NCBI GenBank assembly: GCA_910580045.1
Contig: CAJTXF010000058.1
Coordinates: 1 to 17,124, forward strand
Reading direction: 5' to 3'
Source of the DNA: an uncultured Eubacteriales bacterium
GTDB lineage: Bacteria > Bacillota > Clostridia > Oscillospirales > Acutalibacteraceae
DNA: 17,124 bases
Notes under the pieces: model-generated
The model's input: the letters and a program-made list of their open reading frames with translations, nothing else
What the model was told of the DNA's origin: nothing
The model's database searches: none
In this document: piece by piece, positions 1 to 8,470 of the stretch
Layout of the letters: the number at the start of each line of letters is the position of its first letter
Numbering within the stretch: the first letter of the stretch is position 1
Translations under genes and position numbers: made by a program

Positions 1-3000
1 CATAGAGTAAAAACAATTTTTGAACGGAGGTGCGTCTTTATGACCAAACAGACAAAGGTGTTACTGGTCTGCCAAGTGGTCCCGCCGTCAATGCTGTACC
101 CCGCGCCAGGAATGGCGGAGACGGTCAGCGAATGAGAAGAACTGCTTTCCAAAGAAGCCATGGGCGTGTCCTGCCCAGCCTTGCGGATGGTCAGGGTAGC
201 AGAGTAGTTGCCAGCCGCCAGGGTGTGATTAGCGTCCGGGGAGAAAATGGCGGTCACGTTGTAAACTCCGGCGTTGGTGGGGGCGGTGGTGCTTTCCACG
301 CCGTCCGCGCCGGTGTAGGTCAGCGCAACGGAGGCGATGCCCTCAATGCCGTCCGCCCCGTGGTAACGCTGGGGAGCGCCGGTGTAGGTGACGGTTTCAT
401 CCTTCAGCACGGGGCGGATAGTACCAGCCTCGCCGGAGGCGCGGGTGATGTGCAGCACCGGGGCGGGCAGGGTTTCGGGGAGCATATAGCCGTCTGCCGC
501 TACAAAGTCGATGTTGACCACATAATCGCCCACGGTGATGGGCGGGGTGGCGATGCCGTCATAGCCGGTGATGGTCATGGAGGCGATGCCGGGGTTGGAC
601 TTGGGCAGGGTGTAGGTCTGCGCGTGGCCGTTGTACTCCACCGTCTGATCCGCGAACCGCTCAAAGGTGACGGTGGTTTTCTCGGTGGCCTGCATGGTGG
701 AGGGACCCTCCAACTCCTTGTAACAGGCCGTCTCCACCGCCTTGACCTTGATCTCATAGGTGGTGTCGCGGGTCAGGCCGGTGAAGGTGCCGGTGGTCTG
801 CCACGTTACGCCGCCGTCAATGGAATAGGCCATGCCGTCCACCACTTCAATGGTGATGGAGGAATCTGTCACGCCAGTGACCACAGGGGCCAGGGGCCGC
901 GCGGGGATGGCCTTGTTGATGGTCAGGGTGGCGTACTGCGGCTGCAACTCCGCGTAGCCGCTCTGCATGGCATAGCTGACCTTCACATTGTAAACGCCGG
1001 GGTTCACAGGCGGCTCGGTGGTGGGGCCGTAGGAGGTCCCGTTGGTCCCGGTGAAGGTCTGGACCACTTCGGTACATCCGGCGGGAACGTCCGCTACAAG
1101 GGACTTGGGCGTACCGTCATAGGTATAGACGGCGGACTGGACCGTACCGGCGGAAGCGTTCTGCCGGGTGGTGCGGATGATGGCAGAGGAAGTCGGGCTT
1201 TCCTCATGGTTGCGGTCGCCGGGGTACTTGGCCTGGATGGTGTAGGCCGTGTCGGGGGTCAGGCCGTCAAAAATGGTGCTGGCCTGCCACGTCTCGCCGC
1301 CGTCAATGGAAAACACCGCCCCAGGAATGGCGGTGATCGTAATGCTGTTGGTAGCGGTATTGCTGGCGCGGGGCGCGGCAGGGGCGTTCTGCTCGATCTT
1401 AGTGATGGTGAGCGTGGAAGTGACCGGGTCCAGGGGAGCCGTCCCCGCCTGCATGGTGAAGCTGACGGTCACGGGGTAGGTCCCCGCGTTGGTGGGGGCG
1501 GCGGTGGTGGTCTGGCCGTCCACGGTGTAGGTCACGGTGGACTTGGTAACGTGGGAAATGGCCGGGACCTGATAAGCAATGGGGTTTCCGGTGTAGGGAT
1601 AGGACTGCGGCTTGAGGACAGCGGACAGATCGCCGGGGTTCACAGTAGTGAACTCGGTGGAGAACTGCGCGGAGGCGGCGGGAGAAGCGTTATAGTTGCC
1701 GTCCTCGGTGGCTTTCAACCGCTGGTAAAGGGTATAAGCGGTGCCAGCGTCCAGATTTTTGAACACGGGGCTGTCCTGCCACACCTTCCCGTCCATACTG
1801 TACTCGGCGTTCTCCACCGCGTTCAGCGTCAGGGAATTGGTGTCGGCGCTGTCCAGCGTGGGCACGGGACAGGTCTGCGCCGCCTTTTCGATCACATATT
1901 GCGCCGTCACGCCGGAGAGCTGGGGATAGCCCTGCTCCATGACAAAGGAGACGGTGGCGGTGTAGCTGCCAGCGTTCACCGGAGGGTTGGAACTGCTGTA
2001 AGGCCGTCCGTTATTGGCGGTCCCTTTGTAGGCCACGGTGACGGACTGGATGCCGTCCGGCAGTCCGGGCATGGGCAGGGCGGTGGACTGCCCATCATAG
2101 GTCTTGGTGTAGTCGCTGATGGAGGGGGCCTCCACGGTGCCGTAGGTCAGATTGACCGTGGCGGTAACAGCGGGGATATTGTCGCCGGAGAGCTGGGGGA
2201 AATTGGTGAGGTTCAGCGTTCCCTTGACGGTCTGCGTCAGAGCATAGGGGTCATAGCCGGTGCTGCTCCATGTGACAGGAACGCCGGTGACGGTCTGGGC
2301 GTTGCCGGTGCCGCCCTCGGCCACAACGGAGACGGTTGAGGGCAGGCCCAGCTTATTGAACGCCGTCCCCATGGGAGCCGTCCGCACCACTTCCTCAACG
2401 CTGAGGATAGGCCGGGGAATCACGGTCACGGGGATGGTAGCACGGCCAAAGGACGTGCCGCCCTTGGTAATGACCGCCTGGACCTCAGTGGTTCCGGTCT
2501 TGCTGGAATTGAACCCGGCATAGCTGGGGTCAATGGTCCAGGTGTAGGGAGAAGCATACACGCTGCTGCCGGTGGTCAGCCTCACCGCCTGGACGGTATC
2601 GCCCACATAGATGGTATTGGTGGCGGGGAAAATCCAGGCCAGGGTATAAACAGTGTTATATTTGCCGTCCTCGGTCTGCCAGACGTAGTTATCATCCGTG
2701 ATGGTCGTGCCGATGGCGTAGGGACCAGCGGCCACGGGCCGGGTGACGGGGGCGGCGGTGTCCGCCGTCAGTTCCCCGCCCTCCACCTTCACCTGGCAGG
2801 CGGAGAGGGCGGCGGGAACGGAAACGCCGTTCACGTCCAGATAGGTGACGGTTTTGCCATCCAGCAGACTGTTCCCGTCATAGATTTTGCTGTCAAATTC
2901 AGCGGTCCAGGGGACGGCCTTGGGATAGACCAGCAGCCGCTCCGCCGTCCGCAGCTCCACATTGTCATAGATGGCGCTGTCCACGGTGATGATAATGCCA

Positions 3001-3509
3001 TAGGAACCGGGAGCGGTGACGGACACATGGTTGTCCAGCGTAGTGCCCACATAGCGGTGGAAAGCCGGGGCCACGTTGTAGACTACCGTGTAGGCGTTCC
3101 CGCTGTACTCCACGCCCGTGGTAGTGGCGGAGAGATAGGCCGGGTCCAGGGTAAACGCGCTCAGGGTCAGGGCGGGGACGTTGATCTGCGCCCAGCTTCC
3201 GCAGGTGTCGCAGGTGTACTTGACCCGCCCGCCAGCGGAGGCGGTGGCCTTGACAATATCCGGGTTCAGCTCCGCGCCGGAGAGACAGCGGTGAGCAGCC
3301 GCAACACCGCCGTTGTCCTCATCGGTGAAATCCACCATGAGATAGACGGGGTTCTTGTCCGGGGCCGTGTAGTGGGAATCCGGCGCAGGCCATGTGGCGG
3401 GATCGTCATCTGTGGTGGCGGCAAACGCCTGGGCGGGCAGCAGGGCCACGCTCAGGCAGAACGCCAGGATCATGCTCAGAACGCGGGAAAGGTTTTTCGT
3501 TTTTCGCAT
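1..3509 (-). CDS. Large exported MBG/Fn3-like repeat protein (3' end outside window)
   Basis: An open frame starts at ATG 3509, after an AAGGAG ribosome binding site, and runs without a stop for 1169 codons to the left edge. Residues 1-30 form a clear signal peptide: basic MRKTKN, a hydrophobic stretch, then PAQAFA before the likely cut. The first ~350 residues are less repetitive and include a CDTC motif. After that, MBG-like units (YDG/YTG near the start, APTNAGxYxVTVSF near the end) alternate with Fn3-like units marked YSxDGG.TWQ..F.GLT..T.Y at about residues 567, 729, 892 and 1134. This is typical of secreted or wall-associated adhesin-like proteins of gut Firmicutes. No anchor is visible, and the C-terminus is outside the window. 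It starts 17 nt after the SLH gene, so the two are probably co-transcribed. The last 15-20 visible residues leave the repeat consensus (see findings). Binding partner unknown. Confidence 0.85.
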   Translation of the reverse strand, partial: MRKTKNLSRVLSMILAFCLSVALLPAQAFAATTDDDPATWPAPDSHYTAPDKNPVYLMVDFTDEDNGGVAAAHRCLSGAELNPDIVKATASAGGRVKYTCDTCGSWAQINVPALTLSAFTLDPAYLSATTTGVEYSGNAYTVVYNVAPAFHRYVGTTLDNHVSVTAPGSYGIIITVDSAIYDNVELRTAERLLVYPKAVPWTAEFDSKIYDGNSLLDGKTVTYLDVNGVSVPAALSACQVKVEGGELTADTAAPVTRPVAAGPYAIGTTITDDNYVWQTEDGKYNTVYTLAWIFPATNTIYVGDTVQAVRLTTGSSVYASPYTWTIDPSYAGFNSSKTGTTEVQAVITKGGTSFGRATIPVTVIPRPILSVEEVVRTAPMGTAFNKLGLPSTVSVVAEGGTGNAQTVTGVPVTWSSTGYDPYALTQTVKGTLNLTNFPQLSGDNIPAVTATVNLTYGTVEAPSISDYTKTYDGQSTALPMPGLPDGIQSVTVAYKGTANNGRPYSSSNPPVNAGSYTATVSFVMEQGYPQLSGVTAQYVIEKAAQTCPVPTLDSADTNSLTLNAVENAEYSMDGKVWQDSPVFKNLDAGTAYTLYQRLKATEDGNYNASPAASAQFSTEFTTVNPGDLSAVLKPQSYPYTGNPIAYQVPAISHVTKSTVTYTVDGQTTTAAPTNAGTYPVTVSFTMQAGTAPLDPVTSTLTITKIEQNAPAAPRASNTATNSITITAIPGAVFSIDGGETWQASTIFDGLTPDTAYTIQAKYPGDRNHEESPTSSAIIRTTRQNASAGTVQSAVYTYDGTPKSLVADVPAGCTEVVQTFTGTNGTSYGPTTEPPVNPGVYNVKVSYAMQSGYAELQPQYATLTINKAIPARPLAPVVTGVTDSSITIEVVDGMAYSIDGGVTWQTTGTFTGLTRDTTYEIKVKAVETACYKELEGPSTMQATEKTTVTFERFADQTVEYNGHAQTYTLPKSNPGIASMTITGYDGIATPPITVGDYVVNIDFVAADGYMLPETLPAPVLHITRASGEAGTIRPVLKDETVTYTGAPQRYHGADGIEGIASVALTYTGADGVESTTAPTNAGVYNVTAIFSPDANHTLAAGNYSATLTIRKAGQDTPMASLESSSSHSLTVSAIPGAGYSIDGGTTWQTSNTFVCLVIKTHLRSKIVFTL
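40..135 (+). other. Possible 5' gene remnant at a rearrangement junction
   Basis: GGAGG at 26-30 sits 9 nt before an ATG at 40, which opens MTKQTK and then continues for 31 codons into DNA that is clearly antisense to the repeat protein, stopping at 133-135. The ribosome binding site and first codons look like a genuine gene start. The rest is not plausible as a protein because it reads the back strand of a repeat unit. It may be the start of a different gene joined to the repeat gene by inversion, recombination or an assembly error. Coding status is doubtful. Confidence 0.25.
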
Positions 3510-3526
3510 AGGCAAATCTCCTTATC

Positions 3527-5992
3527 TTAAAAGTCAAATACAATGGAATAGGTGATGTTGCTCTTGTTATACATACAGTCGTGGCCGTCCACGGTCAGGG
3601 ACCACGCAATTTTGCTGTCCCCTACATTTTCGGAGGTCATTTTCACCTTCACCGTCTCATCCGGGGGGGCGAACTCCGGGAGCTTGAAGGACAGGCCCAT
3701 GGTGTCCCACACGCTGATCGTCTCGCTGGTGCTGAACGTCCGGCCCATGTGGTCCGTGACGCTGGCGGTTACGGTGTAGTTACCGGCAGAGGGAAAGGTG
3801 ATCTCGCCGCCGCTGTTGGTCAGAGCGTTCTCAACCACAGCGCCGTCCTCGGAAGTCACTTCCCAGGTTACGTTCAGGTCGGTTCCCGTCAGACTGACGG
3901 CAGTGGGTTGGTCAAGGTAGGCCGTCTCCGGCGCGTCCAGCGTCAGGACGATCACGGGATAGACCTCAATGGGCAGGGTTGCGGTGTACTCCTTCCCCAG
4001 CTCATCCGTGACAGTGGCGGTCAGGACGTAGGCCCCGGCTCCGTCAAAGGCCAGATTGCCTCCGTGATCGTCCAGAGAAACGGGAACACCCTCGCCGTCA
4101 TGGGTCAAGGCCCATGCAACAGTCGAGGGTGTTCCATGCTCCACGGTCAGACTGATCGCCGCCGCTTCGTCCTCATGCAGTTTTTCCAGGTCGGAGGTCA
4201 AGGAGAGGGACAGGTTCGGGATAACCTTGATTGTCACGGGTTCGGAAGAAAACTCCCGGCCCTGGGCATCCTTGGCGATAGCGGTGAGGATGTAGTCCCC
4301 AGCGCCGTCAAAGGTGAGCGTCCCGCCGTTGGCGGAGAGGGTCACGTGAACCTCCTTGCCGTCCATGGTCAGTGTCCAGCGGACGGAATCGGGCTTGCCG
4401 CCCTCCACCGTCAGGCCGATCTCCACCGTCTCGCCGTCATGCACCTTCTCCGTGCTGGCGGTCACGGTGGGGACGATCACCGGCAGGATGGTGATGGACT
4501 GGCTGGCGGTGTACTGCTTCCCGGCGGCGTCCGCGAGGGTAGCCGTCAGGGTGTACTTGCCCGTCTCGGTCAGAGCCAGTGTGCCGCCGTCCTTGGTGAA
4601 GCTGGCGAGGGGCTGGTTTGCGCCGTCCTTCATCAGCGTCCAGACCACAGAGCCGGTCAGATCGTTCTTGGTCAGCAGCTTCACATCTTCCGCCCGGTCG
4701 GTGTAGCCATACTCCGGCAGGGAAAAGGCAATGTCACCGATGGGCAGGACCTCCACAGTTTTCTCGCAGTAGGCTTTGCCGCCGCTGTTCTCCACGGTGC
4801 CGCGCAGTACATACCGCCCAGCCTCCATGAAGTAGCAGATACCGCCGTCCTTGGTGAAGCCACCCGGCATGGCAACAGATTTCCCGTCACGGGTCAGCTC
4901 CCAGGTGACGGCCTCCGCGCCGGTGAGCGTGGTTTTCACGGAGACGGAATCCCCCACGTACCGATATGCCGGGAGGTCAAAGTCGATGGCGAGCTTGTCG
5001 GCCTTGTCGGTGAACAGGACCTTGTTGCCCTTGTCCATGCCGCTGGGGTAGACGATGGAGCAGCCCTTCTCGGACAGCTCCGTGGCCGCAGCGTCAAAGA
5101 CCACCTGCACCGGGCCGTCATTCCGGGGCGTGGCCACGCCCGCCACGGCGGATTTACCGCTGATGTTGACGGCGGAGCCGCCCCACACCACCAGCCGTCC
5201 CTTGATGGTGACATTGGTGAGGTCCAGGGCTTTCTCCCCCAGGCCGTTGGCGACGATCAGGTCGCTCTCAAACACAGCGTCCTGGATGTTCACCGCGCCC
5301 CGCACCAGAACCGTGTCCCGGTAGGTGCCGGTGAGGTCGCCGGAATCATGGATGCTCTGGAAGATGTTGCACATGATCTGTGCCATCTCCGCCCTGGTGA
5401 TCTGGCCCTTGGGATTCAAGCGGCCATCGTTGTAGCCGCTGACGTAGCCGCGCTCCACCATGGCGGCAACAGCGTCCGCCGCCCACGCGCCTACCTGGTT
5501 CCGGTCCGGGAACCGGGTAAGGGTGGAGTTACCGGCAGAGGGCAGGCAAATAGTCCGGGCCAGCACCACCATAGCCTGTTCGCGGGTGATATTCTCATTC
5601 GGCCCCATGCGGCTATTGGAGTACCCGGCGAAGGTCCCCATGTGGACCGCCTGGGCGATGTAGTCATGGTGCCAACTCCCACGGGGCACGTCCGTGAAGC
5701 GGGAAATGTCGGCGCTCTTGTAGGTGCCAAACAGCCGGTCGATCATAGCGGCCATCTGTGCGCGGGTGAGATAGCCGTCCGGGTTCAGCCTGTCCTCGGA
5801 CGTACCCACCAGCACACCGTTGTCCACCGCCCATGCCAGGGCTTCATAGGCCCAATGGCCGTAGGCGTCGCCGTAGTCGGTTATTTTTCTCCTATCGGCG
5901 GCGTGGGCGTTGACTGCTAAAAGACTAACCATCATCACCGCCGCCAGGAACAGAGAAAAGAATCGCGTTAGATTGGGAAATTTGATGCTCAT
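3527..5992 (-). CDS. SLH-domain surface protein with Ig/PKD-like repeats
   Basis: This 821-residue protein starts at ATG 5992 after AAAGGAGG; longer in-frame starts upstream lack such a site and would bury the signal peptide. Residues 1-31 are a signal peptide ending VNAHA. Three SLH domains follow, at about residues 35-85, 95-150 and 160-215, with recognisable W-A and G-x-LNP/ITRAxMA patterns. SLH domains normally bind pyruvylated secondary cell-wall polymer, so the protein is expected on the cell surface. A short section (about 225-310) has the look of a beta-stacked segment. Five repeats of about 85 residues then follow with the pattern W-L-DG...GG-L-F-GAG-Y-LTA (bacterial Ig/PKD-like). 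The last repeat stops about halfway, ending in MYNKSNITYSIVFDF. It lies downstream of the DUF3846 gene and directly upstream of the large repeat protein. Surface role is confident; ligand is unknown. Confidence 0.9.
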   Translation of the reverse strand: MSIKFPNLTRFFSLFLAAVMMVSLLAVNAHAADRRKITDYGDAYGHWAYEALAWAVDNGVLVGTSEDRLNPDGYLTRAQMAAMIDRLFGTYKSADISRFTDVPRGSWHHDYIAQAVHMGTFAGYSNSRMGPNENITREQAMVVLARTICLPSAGNSTLTRFPDRNQVGAWAADAVAAMVERGYVSGYNDGRLNPKGQITRAEMAQIMCNIFQSIHDSGDLTGTYRDTVLVRGAVNIQDAVFESDLIVANGLGEKALDLTNVTIKGRLVVWGGSAVNISGKSAVAGVATPRNDGPVQVVFDAAATELSEKGCSIVYPSGMDKGNKVLFTDKADKLAIDFDLPAYRYVGDSVSVKTTLTGAEAVTWELTRDGKSVAMPGGFTKDGGICYFMEAGRYVLRGTVENSGGKAYCEKTVEVLPIGDIAFSLPEYGYTDRAEDVKLLTKNDLTGSVVWTLMKDGANQPLASFTKDGGTLALTETGKYTLTATLADAAGKQYTASQSITILPVIVPTVTASTEKVHDGETVEIGLTVEGGKPDSVRWTLTMDGKEVHVTLSANGGTLTFDGAGDYILTAIAKDAQGREFSSEPVTIKVIPNLSLSLTSDLEKLHEDEAAAISLTVEHGTPSTVAWALTHDGEGVPVSLDDHGGNLAFDGAGAYVLTATVTDELGKEYTATLPIEVYPVIVLTLDAPETAYLDQPTAVSLTGTDLNVTWEVTSEDGAVVENALTNSGGEITFPSAGNYTVTASVTDHMGRTFSTSETISVWDTMGLSFKLPEFAPPDETVKVKMTSENVGDSKIAWSLTVDGHDCMYNKSNITYSIVFDF

Positions 5993-6077
5993 GCGTCCTC
6001 CTTTCAGATTTTGGATTTTCCGGGGTGTGCTATGTACTAGGGCGGGACCAGCAGGCGGCGGAGCAGATGGCGGTGGG

Positions 6078-6419
6078 TCAATCCTTATCGCCTCCTTCCG
6101 GGCCGGACGTGGCGAAGTAGGCTTCAAATTCCCGCTGCTGGGCAGGGGTCAGGGAGGTAAAGTGTTCCCCCTCAAAGCCGCACAGCAGGAACGTCCCGGC
6201 GATAAAGTCCCCGCTGTCCGTGGGATTCTCCCGGTTGGGCATGAGTTTCATGTTCTTGCCCTCACCGTTGCAGATCAGCATGACCCGCTGGGGCAAGTAG
6301 CACCCGGCCTCAATAGGTCCGCCCACAATCTGCTGAAAGGCTTCCAACGTATCCTCCACCTGGATGGGGCGGGGAGCCTCGCAGGGTTCTACCACCAGAA
6401 TGTCGATTTTGTTTGCCAT
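6078..6419 (-). CDS. DUF3846 domain protein
   Basis: A 113-residue cytoplasmic protein with a good AAGGAGG site 9 nt before its ATG. It opens ANKIDILVVEPCEAPRP and contains DTLEAFQQIVGG, MLICNGEGK and FIAGTFLLCG. This arrangement matches the DUF3846 family as I know it: small proteins common on Firmicutes conjugative transposons and plasmids, with no established biochemical role. It lies between the RepA-like gene (30 nt upstream) and the SLH gene (85 nt downstream), all leftward, so the surface genes appear to be part of the mobile element rather than unrelated neighbours. The family call rests on recalled motifs, not on a search. Confidence 0.8.
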   Translation of the reverse strand: MANKIDILVVEPCEAPRPIQVEDTLEAFQQIVGGPIEAGCYLPQRVMLICNGEGKNMKLMPNRENPTDSGDFIAGTFLLCGFEGEHFTSLTPAQQREFEAYFATSGPEGGDKD

Positions 6420-6449
6420 ACAGAAAATCCTCCTTCGTTTGTCCAGTTG

Positions 6450-7388
6450 TTATATTCCAGCGGCGTCCTGGGCCAGATCGTGACTGACCAGGGATGCGTA
6501 ATACTGGCTGATGGTTGTGGGCGCGTTGTAGAGCGCAGCCAGGGTGTATGCCTTGATGTTCTTTACCAGCGTGGTATTCTGGCTCAGACTGTCCAGAACA
6601 TAGGCGATATGCTCATGGTTCAGCTTCAGGAACCGGCTCTTGACCACGCCAGCAGCCATTTCCTCCCCGGCAATGCGGATGAAGTCCCGCCGGGAACAGC
6701 AGACCTCCACCATCAGCTCCACGTAGCCCGCCAGCGTTTCCTCATCGTAGGGATGCTCTTGGAGCAGGAGGTCAAAGTCGATATTTTCTTTTATCAGCTC
6801 TCGGTATCTATCCATCTCATCCATCCTCATCCGGCTCTTGGACCGACCGGCAGGGGGAGAAGCGAGAGGCGCGGGGGTAGGGGGAAAGATGGATGGGTCA
6901 GTATCGCTCAGTTCAGTTTTGTTTCTCTCAGTCTTATTAGGGGCGGAAAAACCGCCGTCTTGACCGCGCGTTTCCAGCGGTGCAGACTGCGGTTTTTCCG
7001 CAGTCAAGAGTGCGGCACGGTCCAGCGGTCTTGACTGCTGATTTTCCGCAGTCTGAGGGGTCGGGGGCGGCGTCTGCTCCGGCGGCTGGGGCTGGTTGGG
7101 TTCCGAAGAAGGCAGAATGAAGTTCTTGACGTAGATCCGCGTGGGTCGTCCCTGGCCCTGCTTCTTCCGCTCGATCAGGCCGATGCCGTCCTTGTCCAAC
7201 TCCCGGAACAGCTTCGTGGCCTTGTCCTTGCCGCAGCTCATGAGGTTCATAGCGTCCTCTTGGGTGAAGTAGATGTAGACGCGCTTATAGGGGTTCATAT
7301 CACAGTCCTGGATGATAAGCCCCTCTCCGTACTGCCGCGCCATTCCCGGCAGGTCATCCACGGTGATTTCGCTAACTGTAACAGCCAT
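6450..7388 (-). CDS. RepA_N/DUF6017-type replication initiator, atypical N-terminus
   Basis: The protein has 312 residues, with AAGGAGG 6 nt before ATG 7388. Residues 36-90 match the second half of a RepA_N winged helix: KRVYIYFTQEDAM, CGKDKATKLFREL, GLIERKKQGQGRPTRIYVKNF. A Pro/Gln-rich linker spans about 91-190. Residues from about 195 resemble DUF6017: MDRYRELIKENIDFDLLLQE, VCCSRRDFIRIAGEEM, NIKAYTLAALYNAP. These proteins serve as replication initiators on Firmicutes plasmids and integrative conjugative elements. The first helical part of RepA_N, usually about 40-60 residues containing LPK and AKLLYG..LDRM, is missing; residues 1-35 are unfamiliar. The start codon lies inside the upstream gene (17-nt overlap), so translation is probably coupled. 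Whether it still initiates replication is uncertain. Confidence 0.75.
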   Translation of the reverse strand: MAVTVSEITVDDLPGMARQYGEGLIIQDCDMNPYKRVYIYFTQEDAMNLMSCGKDKATKLFRELDKDGIGLIERKKQGQGRPTRIYVKNFILPSSEPNQPQPPEQTPPPTPQTAENQQSRPLDRAALLTAEKPQSAPLETRGQDGGFSAPNKTERNKTELSDTDPSIFPPTPAPLASPPAGRSKSRMRMDEMDRYRELIKENIDFDLLLQEHPYDEETLAGYVELMVEVCCSRRDFIRIAGEEMAAGVVKSRFLKLNHEHIAYVLDSLSQNTTLVKNIKAYTLAALYNAPTTISQYYASLVSHDLAQDAAGI

Positions 7389-7890
7389 GTGCCGCCTCCT
7401 TCAAGGTTTGCTGGACAGCCCGGATATGGGCCAGCCACCGCTGGCGGGTATCATCACCGATCCAGCATTGATATAACTCACACTCCGGGTTCTGGACGCT
7501 TTGCAGCTCGTCCAAAAGGATTTTGAAATCAGCCGGAGTGACAACAAACTCCTTAATATGATGGTCTACCGGATCATAGTTTTCGCCAACATACTCGGTG
7601 ACGATCAGCTCCCCGGTTCGATAGTAGTCCGCCAGACACTCCGCGATCAGGAGTGCCGCATGGGTAAAGTCTTGCGGGAAGTTGGCGTTGATGTAGCAGT
7701 CCAGCCTCTCCGGGGGACAGCCCTGGTTGGTCCGCTTGATGTCCTCCATAATATCCTGCCGCAGCAGCTCAATGGCCTCTGCTGTATTGAAGATGGCGAA
7801 GTCCACTGCTTTCAGTTGTGTGCCTACGATAGTCCCCAGCAGGTCCAGTCCGTAGTCACTTTGACGTTCTCTAATGCCCCAGGCTCCCAT
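7372..7890 (-). CDS. DUF4259-like protein (MGAWG start)
   Basis: A 172-residue protein preceded by AAGGAGG 7 nt before ATG 7890. The first residues, MGAWGIRERQSDYGLDLLG, resemble the MGAWG...D..LD start of DUF4259 proteins; the rest is largely helical and acidic, and I cannot place it. No catalytic motif, signal peptide or membrane segment is apparent. It heads the leftward run of the left element, overlapping the RepA-like gene by 17 nt. Its upstream region holds three copies of TTTGTCCTT (in both orientations), which could be operators. The family assignment rests only on the N-terminal signature. Confidence 0.6.
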   Translation of the reverse strand: MGAWGIRERQSDYGLDLLGTIVGTQLKAVDFAIFNTAEAIELLRQDIMEDIKRTNQGCPPERLDCYINANFPQDFTHAALLIAECLADYYRTGELIVTEYVGENYDPVDHHIKEFVVTPADFKILLDELQSVQNPECELYQCWIGDDTRQRWLAHIRAVQQTLKEAAHGCYS

Positions 7891-7918
7891 TTTTAACCTC
7901 CTTCACGGCCCGAAAAAA

Positions 7919-8053
7919 TTTGTCCTTTAAGTGCAGCCTTAGTTTTTCACCCCCTCCCGCAGACCCCACTCAAGGGCCTTTTTTAGTGGAAAAAGAATAA
8001 GGACAAACCAGCCAACCCGTTGCAACGCAAGGGTTTTCCGATTTGTCCTTATT
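7919..8053. repeat. Inverted-repeat cluster TTTGTCCTT x3 with central palindrome
   Basis: AATAAGGACAAA (7996-8007) and TTTGTCCTTATT (8042-8053) form a perfect 12-bp inverted repeat around 34 bp. The spacer contains the perfect palindrome CGTTGCAACG (8018-8027). A third partial copy, TTTGTCCTT, is at 7919-7927. The cluster lies between the DUF4259-like gene and the integrase remnant, so it may be an operator, replication-initiator binding region, or recombinase site. Sequence alone does not decide which. Confidence 0.6.
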
Positions 8054-8062
8054 ATGCCATAA

Positions 8063-8242
8063 GGGCACTCTTACGCCGTAGCCGCGCTACAAAGCGGAGA
8101 TGATATCAAGACCGTTCAGGAGAATCTGGGGCATCATACCGCAGCCTTTACTCTGGACGTTTATGGCCATGTGACCGAGAAAATGAAACGCGACAGCGCT
8201 GTCCGAATGCAAAAATACATTGATATTCTGCGAGAGAAATGA
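8063..8242 (+). pseudogene. 3' remnant of a tyrosine recombinase (integrase)
   Basis: Sixty codons (59 residues plus TGA) encode the C-terminal end of a phage/ICE-type integrase. Visible are HSYAVAALQSGDDIKTVQ, then LGHH, and the nucleophile context TLDVYGHVT, ending RMQKYIDILREK. The histidine of the usual RH(T/S)YA box, the LGH histidine and the catalytic tyrosine are present. A TAA lies directly upstream in frame at 8060-8062, and no recognisable integrase sequence precedes it, so everything N-terminal (including the first catalytic arginine) is lost. It ends 84 bp before the tRNA 3'-half copy, as expected for an integrase next to its attachment site. It belongs to a different element from the integrase at 16937. 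Confidence 0.85.
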
Positions 8243-8288
8243 AACCTGGTAAGGGAAAAATAAGGGGAACTCTTTCTTCTGAACATGA

Positions 8289-8326
8289 AAGAACCCCGGA
8301 AACACTAGGGATTCCAGGGTTTTCTT
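8289..8326. terminator. Terminator-like hairpin next to the tRNA 3' half
   Basis: GAACCCCGGAA (8291-8301) can pair with TTCCAGGGTTTTC (8312-8324) with a small bulge, with T-rich sequence after it on the + strand and CTTTC on the minus strand. It is directly beyond the CCA end of the tRNA copy, where a tRNA terminator would be expected, and also lies downstream of the integrase remnant. Could act in both directions. Confidence 0.5.
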
Positions 8327-8371
<45 letters not shown>

Positions 8372-8470
8372 TTCAAGTAAATACGTTTCACAGCGTTTCC
8401 CAAAGTGCCGAAATCTCTTGAAAATACTGGGGATTTTGGAATTGTGCGTTTGGTGTCGTTTTGCGGATTA

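Noticed and set aside
30..2339. 769-residue open frame on the plus strand
   Set aside because: It is codon-for-codon antisense to the repeat protein; its Gly/Val/His-rich composition is an effect of GC-rich codons on the other strand, which has a signal peptide, a ribosome binding site and clear repeats.
3581..5920. 779-residue open frame on the plus strand
   Set aside because: Antisense shadow of the SLH gene, with low-complexity composition and no family features.
5910..7034. 374-residue open frame on the plus strand
   Set aside because: It overlaps the SLH, DUF3846 and RepA-like genes on the other strand, all of which have recognisable domains.
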